Notes under the pieces: generated by a model
Database searches by the model: none
What the model was told of the DNA's origin: nothing
The model's input: only the letters and a program-made list of their open reading frames with translations
NCBI GenBank assembly: GCA_963821735.1
Contig: CAWGFK010000070.1
Coordinates: 434,001 to 498,000, forward strand
Direction: 5' to 3'
Length of the DNA stretch: 64,000 nt
Source: Laspinema sp963821735
GTDB taxonomy: Bacteria; Cyanobacteriota; Cyanobacteriia; Cyanobacteriales; Laspinemataceae
Program-made: the position numbers and the translations under genes
In this document: positions 1 through 9,357 of the stretch, piece after piece
How positions within the stretch are numbered: position 1 is the stretch's first letter
Layout: each line of letters starts with the position of its first letter

Positions 1-2
1 CG

Positions 3-677
3 GCGATCGCTATCTTTGAGAATGTGCCAGGAATGCGATTTCGCAACAAAGCCTATTTTGAAGACATCATTAGCCGCTTAAAAGCCTTAGATTACATCGT
101 CGAATGGGAAATCCTTACCGCAAGTGATTATGGTGTCCCTCAACGCCGACAGAGATTATTTTGCATCGCCCATAAAGGCGGATGGGAATGGCCCAAAAAG
201 ACTCATCACTATCATCCCTACACCGCTGGAGAAGCCCTCGGAGAACTGGCATTGATGGCCCCCCCCAACTCCAAATTTCTCACTCCAAGCATGGATGAAT
301 ATATTAGAAAATATGAAAAAGCCTCTAAATGTGTCAACCCTAGAGATTTACATTTAGATCGACCCTCCCGAACTGTAACCTGTCGCAATCTCAGCGCACC
401 AACCGGAGATATGTTGAGAATTCGCTTACCGGAAGGACGGAGACGCCGGTTAACGGTTCGCGAAGGCGCACGCCTGCAAAGTTTCCCCGATTGGTTTGAA
501 TTTCACGGCAGTGAAGAAAGTCAATGTAAACAGATTGGCAATGCTGTTCCACCCATTTTGGCTAAGTCGTTAGCGGTTAGGGTGAAACTGTACTTAGAAA
601 ATAGGGTGCGATCAGACTCAAAAAAATGTCTTCCATTTGAGGATCCTATCCAGTTATCTTTTAATTTTAACACTTAG
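3..677 (+). CDS. DNA (cytosine-5-)-methyltransferase, 3' part
   Basis: This is the C-terminal part of a C5-cytosine DNA methyltransferase; the frame is already open at base 3, so the start lies before the window. Visible family motifs are ENVPG (motif VI, catalytic-core Glu), QRRQRLF (motif VIII), a target-recognition stretch, RRLTVREGARLQSFPD (motif IX) and QIGNAVPP (motif X). It transfers a methyl group from SAM to cytosine C5 and would protect host DNA from the endonuclease encoded 12 bp downstream. The specificity cannot be read from the sequence. The catalytic PC motif (motif IV) is outside the window. The two genes are rather AT-rich and nearly free of GCGATCGC, unlike the neighbouring alaS, which fits horizontal acquisition. 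Confidence 0.93.
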   Translation, partial: AIAIFENVPGMRFRNKAYFEDIISRLKALDYIVEWEILTASDYGVPQRRQRLFCIAHKGGWEWPKKTHHYHPYTAGEALGELALMAPPNSKFLTPSMDEYIRKYEKASKCVNPRDLHLDRPSRTVTCRNLSAPTGDMLRIRLPEGRRRRLTVREGARLQSFPDWFEFHGSEESQCKQIGNAVPPILAKSLAVRVKLYLENRVRSDSKKCLPFEDPIQLSFNFNT

Positions 678-689
678 GATATTGTTAAA

Positions 690-1661
690 ATGACTGAACA
701 AAGCAATTTTTTCAAGGCTCAATCCGTCCAGAAAACTGAACAAGCGAAGTTAATACTTAAAAGCCTTGGTCTTCCGCCTGGTCAGCAAAATGACCGTTCT
801 GCTTTGACTTTACTCGCTCTGCTCGATTTAAAGCCAGATACAAAATGGTCGAATGCGAGTAGTCCCCTACTAGGAATTACTCCAATTATGGAATTCCTGT
901 CAACATATTATGGCAAAAATTATAAACCCAATACTCGCGAGACAATTCGACGACAAACCATTCATCAATTTATAGAGGCCGGAATTGTGATTTCTAACCC
1001 AGACAATATTTCCAGGCCGCCTAATAGTCCAAAAACTGTTTATCAAATTGAAAAAACTACTTTATATTTACTTCGTAGGTATGATACCGATGAGTGGACT
1101 AAGAGCCTCGGACTCTACCTTTCAGCTATAGAAACACTTTCCCAGCGTTACGCCCGGGAACGACATATGGAACGACTTGCCGTAGAGATATCTTCAGAAG
1201 ATACAATTCTTTTATCTCCCGGCGGACAAAATTTATTGATAAAAGAAATTATTGAGGAATTTTGCGCTCGCTTTACTCCCGGTGGGGTCTTGATGTATGT
1301 AGGCGATGCTGCTGATAAATGGCTTTACTTTAAGCCGGATATTTTTAACCGTTTGGGAATAACGGTCAATAGTCATGGTAAGATGCCAGATGTCGTGGTT
1401 TACCATACTCAAAAAAATTGGCTTGTACTTATTGAAGCGGTGACCAGTCATGGGCCAATTAATCCTAAGCGGAGGAATGAGCTTCAAATCTTATTTAAAA
1501 ATTCAACAGCCGGTCTTGTATTTGTTACTGCCTTCCTTAATCGACAGGATTTGGCAAAATACATCAATGAAATTTCTTGGGAAACCGAAATATGGGTCGC
1601 TGAATCTCCTACACATCTGATCCACTTTGATGGAGAGCGTTTTTTAGGACCTTATGAATAA
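690..1661 (+). CDS. BsuBI/PstI-family type II restriction endonuclease
   Basis: This 323-residue protein resembles the BsuBI/PstI restriction endonuclease family. The N-terminal half (to about residue 170) looks like the family's helical/winged-helix domain. The C-terminal half carries the likely nuclease core: PDVVVY near residue 235, LIEAVTSHGPINPKRRNEL just after it, and the family-like end HFDGERFLGPYE. The PD...EAV pair would be the metal-binding catalytic residues (inference from the family). It follows the methyltransferase by 12 bp in the same direction, so they form an R-M operon. Classical BsuBI and PstI (CTGCAG) pair with adenine methyltransferases, whereas the partner here is a C5-cytosine enzyme, so the target may differ. 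The gene appears intact. Confidence 0.85.
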   Translation: MTEQSNFFKAQSVQKTEQAKLILKSLGLPPGQQNDRSALTLLALLDLKPDTKWSNASSPLLGITPIMEFLSTYYGKNYKPNTRETIRRQTIHQFIEAGIVISNPDNISRPPNSPKTVYQIEKTTLYLLRRYDTDEWTKSLGLYLSAIETLSQRYARERHMERLAVEISSEDTILLSPGGQNLLIKEIIEEFCARFTPGGVLMYVGDAADKWLYFKPDIFNRLGITVNSHGKMPDVVVYHTQKNWLVLIEAVTSHGPINPKRRNELQILFKNSTAGLVFVTAFLNRQDLAKYINEISWETEIWVAESPTHLIHFDGERFLGPYE

Positions 1662-1937
1662 GTAGGCAATCCTTTCGAGTTGAAAAATGTGGCGACTCTG
1701 ATCCATGACTTGGGAGAATCGGTGAGTACGGTATTACTTGATGACATTATTTTATTACCATAAGAGTTGAAATCGGGTTGACCTCAGCAGTGGAATCGGT
1801 TGTCTAAACTGGAACAAGAGGTGATCTTCCAGTGGGCGGAGGTGAGGAGGCCGGTTACTGTGACAAAAATAATACAAACTAATACCATAGGCCCTACGGA
1901 TTTATTGAAAGTTTTAAAAATTTACCGGATTTTCTAG
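1662..1937 (+). pseudogene. Remnant of an NB-ARC/NACHT-WD40 type ATPase gene
   Basis: Directly after the endonuclease stop, and in the same frame, the DNA translates as GNPFELKNVATLIHDL, then two in-frame stops (TAA 1761, TGA 1779), then QQWNRLSKLEQEVIFQWAE and VRRPVTV. Cyanobacterial NB-ARC/WD40 proteins have a segment of the form GNPLALK-VAT-I-DL ... DQQFNRLS-LE-EVMYWLAI-REPVSL at the end of their ATPase region, and the order and spacing agree. I read this as a decayed internal fragment of such a gene. No WD40 repeats follow. The match is from memory of the family, not from a search. Confidence 0.6.
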
Positions 1938-2064
1938 TGTTCCTCTGTTTTTATGAAGTCTGGGATAATAAAAATATTAGGAATTTAGAAGATTTTAAGA
2001 AATATTCCTGAATTTTTTAGGCTTACTTGTAGGAGGGGATGACCAATTTACCCATACCAGTTTG

Positions 2065-2301
2065 ATGCTTAAGCAATTAACCTCCCTCGTTTTTTTTAGT
2101 TTAGTTATTGGTACGGTAATTGGGGTGCCTCAAGTTAAAGACAATCTCAGTAAGACTACGGAATTCATCAGTTCCAATTATACCAATCCTGTTGATTCAG
2201 TCAATCAACAGAATCATGATGAGAAAAAATGTACGATTTTGCGGGGTAGCGGAAGAAGAGATGACTGTTCTACGGAAGCATTTACACAACCCAGTTCCTA
2301 G
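2065..2301 (+). CDS. Small putative exported protein
   Basis: This is a short reading frame of 78 residues starting at ATG 2065 (a TTG lies one codon earlier). The first 25 residues form a hydrophobic segment after MLKQ and resemble a signal peptide; the rest is polar, with two cysteines. No family is recognised. A good Shine-Dalgarno (AGGAGGGG, 2032-2039) lies 25 bp upstream, too far for this start. It sits next to a tiny reading frame, ATG 2040 to TGA, whose stop overlaps the ATG (TGATG), so translational coupling is conceivable. A strong terminator follows at 2361, which supports a transcribed unit. It could still be a chance ORF. Confidence 0.35.
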   Translation: MLKQLTSLVFFSLVIGTVIGVPQVKDNLSKTTEFISSNYTNPVDSVNQQNHDEKKCTILRGSGRRDDCSTEAFTQPSS

Positions 2302-2360
2302 GAGATGAGAACAGACGTTTTGGCCGATTAATGAATATCAATTTGAGCGGAACAGTTAAA

Positions 2361-2387
2361 CCCAGTAGATCCCCTACTGGGTTTTTT
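2361..2387 (+). terminator. Rho-independent terminator
   Basis: CCCAGTAG (2361-2368) pairs with CTACTGGG (2374-2381) around a short loop and is followed by six T. It is a textbook plus-strand terminator ending the restriction/small-ORF region before alaS. Confidence 0.85.
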
Positions 2388-2404
2388 CAGGGGGGAGTTG
2401 GGAG

Positions 2405-2504
2405 AAAAATCCGCACCCTCAAGGATGGGGACTTGCGGACAAAGCCCGCCTGCGCGGGCTATTCTATAAAAAATAAAAACGACTTTTCATAGCTGGATTT
2501 GGGA
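2405..2504 (+). repeat. Dispersed ~100-bp repeat, copy A
   Basis: This is one of three related intergenic copies (others at 36782-36876 and, inverted, 43632-43732). The shared core is AAGCCCGCCTGCGCGGGCT, flanked by AAAA(T/C)CCGCA... on the left and CGACTTTT...GGATTTGG on the right. The core can fold into a strong hairpin. No reading frame is present. The rest of the gap between the terminator and alaS shows nothing recognisable apart from isolated CGATCGC motifs. Confidence 0.75.
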
Positions 2505-2660
2505 TGAGAAAGGAGATCGGGAGATGATGCTGTACGATCGCCCTTGGCAGTCCCCAGTCCCCTCTCGACAGAACTGGTTACGGGACGGAGGTAGCGATCG
2601 CCTCTCAACGAATGCAACAATAGAGTACCTGTTCACTCAATGAAAGTCGTTAACTAACCC

Positions 2661-5293
2661 ATGCCTGCTGTTCCTGAATCCCTCTCCGGTAACCAAATCC
2701 GCGACAAGTTTCTGAATTTCTATGCCGCTAGGGGTCATCAAATCCTACCCAGTGCCTCTTTAGTCCCAGAAGACCCCACGGTGTTACTCACCATCGCCGG
2801 GATGTTGCCGTTTAAACCCATTTTTCTCGGACAACGCACTCCTGAATTCCCTCGCGCTACTACATCCCAAAAGTGCATCCGCACCAATGATATCGAAAAT
2901 GTGGGACGCACTGCCCGCCATCATACCTTTTTTGAGATGTTGGGCAATTTTAGCTTTGGGGATTACTTCAAAGAACAGGCGATCGCTTATGCCTGGGAAC
3001 TCTCCACCCAAGTTTATGGACTCCCTGCCGATCGCATTGTCGTCAGTGTCTTCCGCGAAGATGACGAAGCGTTTAATATCTGGCGGGACAAAATCGGCAT
3101 TCCCCCCCATCGGATTAAGCGCATGGATGAAGCGGATAATTTCTGGGCGTCGGGTCCCACGGGTCCCTGTGGTCCTTGTTCAGAATTGTATTATGACTTT
3201 CATCCCGAACTCGGGGATGACAACCTCGATTTAGAAGATGATACTCGCTTCATCGAATTCTATAACCTGGTTTTCATGCAGTACAACCGGGATGCGGAAG
3301 GCAATCTCACCCCCTTGGCAAAAAAGAATATTGACACGGGATTAGGGTTGGAACGGATGGCGCAAATCCTCCAAAAAGTTCCCAACAATTATGAAACAGA
3401 CCTGATTTTCCCGATTGTCAAAAAAGCGGCAGATATTGCAGGAATTGATTACGCCAAGGCAGACGAAAAAACCAAAGTCTCTCTCAAAGTGATTGGGGAC
3501 CATTCTCGCGCTGTGGTGCAGATGATTGCTGATGGGATTACCGCCTCTAATATTGGCAGAGGGTATATTCTGCGCCGGTTAATTCGTCGGGTGGTCCGTC
3601 ATGGACGATTAATTGGGATTCAAGGGGTGTTTACTCCCGAGGTGGCAGAAGCGGCGATCGCCTTGGGTGAAGGGGCCTATCCTAATCTGCGCGATCGCGA
3701 GGCAAGTCTGAAGGCGGAACTCCAACGGGAGGAAACTCGGTTTTTAGAAACTCTAGAACGGGGTGAGAAACTGTTAGCAGAACTGATGGAGAAAAACCCC
3801 AAAGAAATTCCCGGACGGGATGCGTTTATCCTTTATGATACTTATGGTTTCCCCTTAGAACTCACCCAAGAAATTGCCGAAGAACGGGGAATGACGGTAG
3901 AATTGCCTGGGTTTGAGGCAGCAATGGAAGAACAACGGGTGCGATCGCAAGCGGCCCATGAAACCATTGACCTCACAGTACAAGGTAGTTTAGATAAACT
4001 CGCCGAACATATTCGCGGGACTGAATTTTTAGGCTATTCTGAACCCGTAACCACCTCAGAAGTGACGGTGATTTTGATGGGGGGAAATTCTGTTGAATCA
4101 GCAACCTCTGGCGATCGCGTTCAAATTGTCTTAGACAAAACGCCATTTTATGCTGAATCCGGGGGACAAATAGGCGATCGGGGATTTCTCTCGGGTCAAG
4201 ATAGTTTGGTTCGGATTGAAGAGGTGAAAAAGGAATCGGATTTCTTTGTGCATTTCGGACGGATTGAACGGGGAAGCATCTGCTGTAGGCGATCGCATTA
4301 CTGCCCAAATTGACCGTGCTTGTCGTCGTCGCGCTCAAGCTAATCATACCGCAACCCACTTGCTCCAAGCAGCCTTAAAACTGTTGGTGGATGAAGGAAT
4401 TTCTCAAGCGGGTTCCTTGGTTGATTTTGACCGTTTACGCTTTGATTTCAACTGTCCTCGTGTCTCTGACTCCTGATGAGTTAAAACAAGTGGAGGACCG
4501 GGTGAATACCTGGATTGCGGAAGCACATCAAGCGCAGGTTGAGACGATGGGACTGACGGAGGCGAAGGCAAAAGGTGCAATCGCCATGTTTGGGGAAAAA
4601 TATGCCGATCAAGTGCGCGTGATTGATTTTCCTGGGGTTTCAATGGAATTGTGCGGGGGAACTCATGTGAGTAATACCGCTGAAATTGGCGCATTTAAGA
4701 TTGTTTCTGAATCTGGGGTTGCTTCCGGGGTCCGACGGATTGAAGCAGTGGCAGGACCGGCGATTTTAGACTATTTGGAAGTGCGCGATCGCGTGGTTCG
4801 GGAATTGAGCGATCGGTTTAAGGTCAAACCCGAGGAAATCTGCGATCGCATTGATAGCATTCAAGGGGAATTGAAGGCGACCCAAAAGCAATTAGAAGCC
4901 CTGAAAGCCGAATTAGCCATTGTTAAATCGGACCAATTACTCGCCGATGCTGAATCCATTGGGGAGTTTAAATTGATTGTTGCTAATCTTGGCGAAGTCG
5001 ATGCGGAATCCTTGAAAACTGCCGCAGAACGGTTACTGCAAAAACTCGGAAATGGGGCGGTAGTTTTAGGGTCAGTTCCCAGTTCTGATAAAGTCAGTTT
5101 AGTCGCTGCCTTTAGCAAAGAAGTGAATGCCAAAGGATTGCAAGCGGGTAAATTTATTGGCGCGATCGCCAAAATTTGCGGTGGTGGTGGCGGGGGACGT
5201 CCGAACCTGGCGCAAGCGGGAGGACGGGACCCGAAACAGTTAAAAGAGGCGTTAGATACGGCTAAAGCCCAGTTAAAAGAGGGGTTGCAGTAG
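2661..5293 (+). CDS. alaS: Alanine--tRNA ligase, with two frameshifts
   Basis: AlaRS charges tRNA-Ala. The order is the class II catalytic core (IRDKFLNFYAARGHQILPSASLVP at the N-terminus), the tRNA-recognition region, the editing domain (HTATHLLQAALK, then CGGTHV with the zinc-binding Cys/His) and the C-Ala domain ending in GGGGGGRPNLAQAGG. The reading frame breaks twice. Near 4270-4273 (GGGG) about two G appear to be missing after RIERG. Near 4461-4466 one extra T shifts FNCPR/LTPDEL. The three open pieces (2661-4313, 4246-4476, 4391-5293) join into a normal full-length protein. As the enzyme is essential and no second copy is seen, sequencing or assembly error is the simplest explanation. 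There is no clear Shine-Dalgarno. Confidence 0.93.
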
Positions 5294-5304
5294 TCAAGTC
5301 AATG

Positions 5305-5323
5305 GGGTGGGCAAAGCCCACCC
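5305..5323 (+). terminator. Hairpin after alaS
   Basis: GGGTGGGC (5305-5312) and GCCCACCC (5316-5323) form a perfect 8-bp stem with an AAA loop 12 bp after the alaS stop. The following T-run is weak (CTTGTC), so termination is probable but not certain. Confidence 0.5.
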
Positions 5324-5464
5324 TTGTCGCCAATCCCGATGAAGCAAAAGCAGGCGATCGCCTGTAATTTTTTTTGAAATAAAATTTAACCTTGTCTACC
5401 CTCCCGTTTTCTAACGGCGATCGGATATCCTCGGAACAAGCCTTTTTAGGAGAGGGAGATATCG

Positions 5465-7318
5465 ATGGGTAACTTCATCAAGCGAGCTTGGAAACAATTC
5501 TTGCACTTACTTTATAAACGCACCATCCTCGTTTTAACGGTTTTATTCTGTATTGGGGTGGGGGTGGCGATGGCAAATATGTCCCGTCTTTCTTCCCATT
5601 TGATTGCATCTCAAGCCCTTCAAAATGCTTCTTTATTTGCGGAGGCGATGCAAGAAGCACGCACCCTCTACAGTGGGCAAGCGGTTGACCGGATTAATGA
5701 GGTCCCCGGAATTAGTGTCACCCACAACTATAAAACTCAAACCGGGGCGATCCCTTTACCTGCTACATTTTTACTGGAATTAGGCCATACCATTAGCCAA
5801 AATAATAGGGGAATGTCCGCCCATCTCTATAGTGATTATCCCTTTCCCTGGCGACGAGAAGAGGGGGGACCGAGAGATGGGTTTCAACGGGATGCGTTGC
5901 GCTATTTAAAACAATTTCCGGACCGTTCGTTTTATCGAACTGAGAAAGTTGGGAATAATCAGATGTTTCGGTATGCTCAAGCCGATTTAATGAAAGCCAC
6001 CTGCGTTGCTTGTCATAACTCCCATCCCGATAGTCCTAAAACCGATTGGCAAGTGGGAGATGTGCGCGGCATCTTAGAAATTTCTCAGCCTTTAGGCAGT
6101 TTTATTGCCGATACCCAAAGGGGGTTGAGTGGGACATTTTTGATGTTGGGTGGACTCTCAGGATTAGCGTTATTTGGACTAACTTTAATTCTCGGTCGTT
6201 TACGACAAACGGCTAAAGAATTAGAACAGCGCGTGAAGGATAGAACTGCTGATTTAGCGATTGCCAATGGAGATTTAGAAAAACGCAATAAATTGATTCA
6301 GCAGGTATTTGGACGCTACTTGAGCGATAAAGTGGTGGCTAATTTACTGGATACGCCAGAAGCGCTTAAGTTAGGAGGCGATCGGCGTCAAATTACCATT
6401 CTGACTTCAGATTTACGAGGATTCACTGCCCTCTCGGAACGACTTCCCCCAGAACAAGTGGTGGAAATTCTCAATTTTTACCTCAAACAAATGGCTGATA
6501 TCATTACTGAATATGAAGGCACGATTGATGAATTCATGGGGGATGGAATTTTAGTGCTGTTTGGTGCACCGACTCCGCGATTCGATGATTCGACTCGGGC
6601 GGTTGCCTGTGCCCTGGCGATGCAATTAGCTATGAAGGGGGTGAATGAAAAAATGACCGAATGGAATTTACCTCCCTTAGAAATGGGAATTGGGATTAAT
6701 ACTGGGGAAGTTGTCCTGGGAAATATTGGCTCAGAAAAGCGTACAAAATACGGCGTTGTAGGCAGTCAGGTTAACTTAACTTATCGCATTGAATCCTACA
6801 CCACGGGGAGTCAAGTTCTCATTTCCAGTTCAACCTTGAGGTCCATTACGGTTCCGTTACGAATCAATCGTCAAAAACAGGTGAAACCCAAAGGAGTGAA
6901 AGAACCGATTACCATTCATGAAGTGGGGGGAATTGGCGGCGAGTATAATCTTTATCTTCCTGAAGAAGAAGAGATTTTCGTGACTTTGAATGAAGGTATT
7001 CCGCTCCAATATACGGTTTTAGAAGGGAAACATATCGGCGATAAAATTTTGAATGGAGATTTAGTAAGACTCTCTCCTAAAAGTGCCGAAATTCGCGTTA
7101 AAGAAGGAAAAGAAAATTATGTTCCTCCATCCATGAGTAATCTGAAGTTAAACTTAGTTCATTTCTACTATGGAATTTTAAAAACCAGCGAAGATATCTA
7201 TGCCAAAGTGCTAGATACTCCAGCGGAACCGGGTCATTTTTATATCCGATTTACGGCTAAACCCCCGGAGGTTAGAGAAAAGTTAGATAGTCTCTATAAA
7301 GCCTTGGAAATGAAGTAA
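5465..7318 (+). CDS. Membrane nucleotidyl cyclase with Tll0287-like heme sensor domain
   Basis: This 617-residue class III adenylate/guanylate cyclase has a transmembrane helix near residues 20-38, then a periplasmic DUF3365/Tll0287-like sensor domain with a heme c-type CxxCH motif (CVACHN, about residue 180). A second transmembrane helix follows near 222-245, then a short coiled coil and the catalytic domain (about 290-480). The two metal-binding aspartates are visible in TSDLRGFT and EFMGDGILVLFG. A further C-terminal region of about 110 residues may be PilZ-like, but I am not sure. It would make cAMP (or cGMP) in response to redox or a ligand. RBS GGAGAGGGAG lies just before ATG 5465. It is monocistronic; the next gene is convergent. 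Confidence 0.85.
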   Translation: MGNFIKRAWKQFLHLLYKRTILVLTVLFCIGVGVAMANMSRLSSHLIASQALQNASLFAEAMQEARTLYSGQAVDRINEVPGISVTHNYKTQTGAIPLPATFLLELGHTISQNNRGMSAHLYSDYPFPWRREEGGPRDGFQRDALRYLKQFPDRSFYRTEKVGNNQMFRYAQADLMKATCVACHNSHPDSPKTDWQVGDVRGILEISQPLGSFIADTQRGLSGTFLMLGGLSGLALFGLTLILGRLRQTAKELEQRVKDRTADLAIANGDLEKRNKLIQQVFGRYLSDKVVANLLDTPEALKLGGDRRQITILTSDLRGFTALSERLPPEQVVEILNFYLKQMADIITEYEGTIDEFMGDGILVLFGAPTPRFDDSTRAVACALAMQLAMKGVNEKMTEWNLPPLEMGIGINTGEVVLGNIGSEKRTKYGVVGSQVNLTYRIESYTTGSQVLISSSTLRSITVPLRINRQKQVKPKGVKEPITIHEVGGIGGEYNLYLPEEEEIFVTLNEGIPLQYTVLEGKHIGDKILNGDLVRLSPKSAEIRVKEGKENYVPPSMSNLKLNLVHFYYGILKTSEDIYAKVLDTPAEPGHFYIRFTAKPPEVREKLDSLYKALEMK

Positions 7319-7363
7319 GATGGACAGTTAGGTTAAGGGAAGTTTCCGGTTTCAGGGCGGAGT

Positions 7364-7993
7364 TTAATCGGGTTTTTGAGCTTGAATCACTTGCAAACTC
7401 CCTCCGGCATAGAGTCGGGGAGAATCAACTTTAAAGCCAATTTCTTGCAACAGTTCCGGTAAATTTGTTTGGAGTAATTGCCAAGCGGTTTCGGTTTCAA
7501 AAAGCCAGAAAAAGACTGCTAATCCGGGCCAAAATAGCGGATTGGTGGGCGGATGAAAATCGACCAGGGCAAAAGTTCCTCCCGGCTTCAGGACCCGATA
7601 GACTTCCTGGAGAATTTGCTGCAATTGCTCGGGATCCATTTCATGCAGGGCGGCGCTGGTATGCACGAGGTCAAATTCACTGTCGCCAATGGGGATATTT
7701 TCGGCGAAGGCTTCTATGTACGAGGCTTGGGGGACATTGTTTCGCGCCCGCTTCAGGGAGAGGGGAGAGGCATCTAAGCCGGTGACGTTGGGGGAAGATT
7801 GAACCAGATAGGCGGTGGCTTGACCACTCCCACAGCATAGATCGAGAATTTTGCTGTCGGGATGGAGGGTGAGTCCTTCGAGGGCTAACTGACGAAAGCG
7901 AGATTCCCCACCGACGCTGAGGGCGGCGATGCGGGAGATGCCATCGTAAAGCCACTGATAGCGATAACTCCAGTCTCTCAAAATTGTTGCCAC
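7364..7993 (-). CDS. Class I SAM-dependent methyltransferase
   Basis: This 209-residue protein has a Rossmann-fold methyltransferase domain. Motif I is LDLCCGSGQATAYL (about residue 50), the acidic loop is VTGLDASPLSL, motif III-like SEFDLVHTSAALHEMD, and the post-I motif VLKPGGTFALVDFH. It resembles UbiE/Methyltransf_11 members; the substrate cannot be inferred. It is transcribed away from hemH; the 8000-8100 stretch between them holds both promoters. It is full length for a stand-alone family member. Confidence 0.8.
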   Translation of the reverse strand: MATILRDWSYRYQWLYDGISRIAALSVGGESRFRQLALEGLTLHPDSKILDLCCGSGQATAYLVQSSPNVTGLDASPLSLKRARNNVPQASYIEAFAENIPIGDSEFDLVHTSAALHEMDPEQLQQILQEVYRVLKPGGTFALVDFHPPTNPLFWPGLAVFFWLFETETAWQLLQTNLPELLQEIGFKVDSPRLYAGGSLQVIQAQKPD

Positions 7994-8105
7994 GGATACC
8001 CCCTGGAATAAAAATGCGGATTTAACTCAAACTGTGACTTAATCAACGGTATTATTGTTAAAATAAGTAAACAATAATGAAAACTCTAAGGAAACTGTGA
8101 CTGCT

Positions 8106-9270
8106 ATGGGCCGTGTAGGGGTACTGTTACTGAATTTAGGTGGGCCGGAGCAAATTGAAGATGTTCGACCCTTTCTGTACAACCTGTTTTCTGACCCGGA
8201 AATCATTCGGTTGCCTTTTCCGTGGATGCAAAAACCCCTGGCATGGCTGATTTCGAGCCTGCGGCATAAAAAATCCCAAGCCAATTATATGGAAATTGGT
8301 GGGGGGTCGCCTTTGCGTGGGATTACTGAGGAGCAAGCGATCGCCTTGCAACAAAAGTTTACAGGACAAGGGGCAGGATGTTCAAGTGTACATCGGAATG
8401 CGCTACTGGCATCCGTTCACGGAAGAGGCGATCGCCCGCATCAAGCGCGATGGCGTCGAACAATTAATCATCCTCCCCCTGTATCCCCAATTTTCCATTA
8501 GCACCAGCGGGTCCAGTTTCCGATTATTGGAAAAAATTTGGACAGACAACCCCTCTCTCGCCCCCCAAGAACACACGGTTATCCCCTCCTGGTATCAACG
8601 TCCCGGTTATCTGCAAGCAATGGCGCAACTGATCGCCCGAGAATTGGAGGGGTTTGAAAATCCCGACCAAGTGCATATTTTCTTTAGCGCTCATGGGGTC
8701 CCCGTCAGCTATGTGGAAGAAGCAGGCGACCCCTATCAGCATGAGATTGAGGAATGTACCAGACTAATCGTACAAACCCTGAATCGTCCCAATCGTCATA
8801 CCCTGGCCTATCAAAGTCGAGTGGGTCCGGTGGAATGGCTCAAACCCTATACGGAAGATGCGATCGCCGAGTTGGCGGCAGAAGGCATTAACGATTTACT
8901 GGTAGTCCCGATCAGCTTTGTCTCGGAACATATCGAAACCCTTCAAGAAATCGATATGGAATATCGAGAAGTGGCAGAAGAGGCGGGAATTGAAAATTTC
9001 CATCGCGTCCCGGCGTTGAATACGCATCCAGTATTCATCGAGGATTTAGCGGATTTAGTGGTCGAGGCGATCGATGCCCCACCCTTGACCCTGGATCAAG
9101 TCATGCGTCCCCAGAAAAACTTCAAAATGTATCCCCAAGAACGCTGGGAATGGGGCATGACCACCGCTGCGGAAGTTTGGAATGGACGACTGGCGATGCT
9201 CGGGTTTATGGGACTCTTAATTGAATTAATCAGCGGTCATGGACCGTTACATTTTATCGGATTGCTGTAG
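8106..9270 (+). CDS. hemH: Ferrochelatase with C-terminal chlorophyll-binding-like helix, frameshifted
   Basis: Ferrochelatase inserts Fe2+ into protoporphyrin IX, the last step of heme synthesis. It has the family start MGRVGVLLLNLGGPE, then GMRYWHPF, LPLYPQFSISTSGSSF, the catalytic-region FFSAHGVPVSY, and a C-terminal extension with the light-harvesting motif EVWNGRLAMLGF, as in cyanobacteria and plastids. The frame breaks at the G run 8370-8373: one G too many turns QGQDVQVYIGMRYW into a dead frame. With one G removed the protein is complete, so a sequencing error is likely. ATG 8106 fits the family; GTG 8097 is an in-frame alternative 4 bp after AAGGA. Confidence 0.93.
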
Positions 9271-9357
9271 TTGCTGCCGGAGACTGAGGGATTTCTCAGT
9301 AACCGGCATGGCCTAGTTATGGATAGAGAACCGGGAGAGTCCCCGGGTTGCCGAACT

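Noticed and set aside
2120..2308. Alternative small ORF overlapping the 2065 gene
   Set aside because: Its composition is random-looking and no signal or motif is present; the 2065 frame has a signal-like segment.
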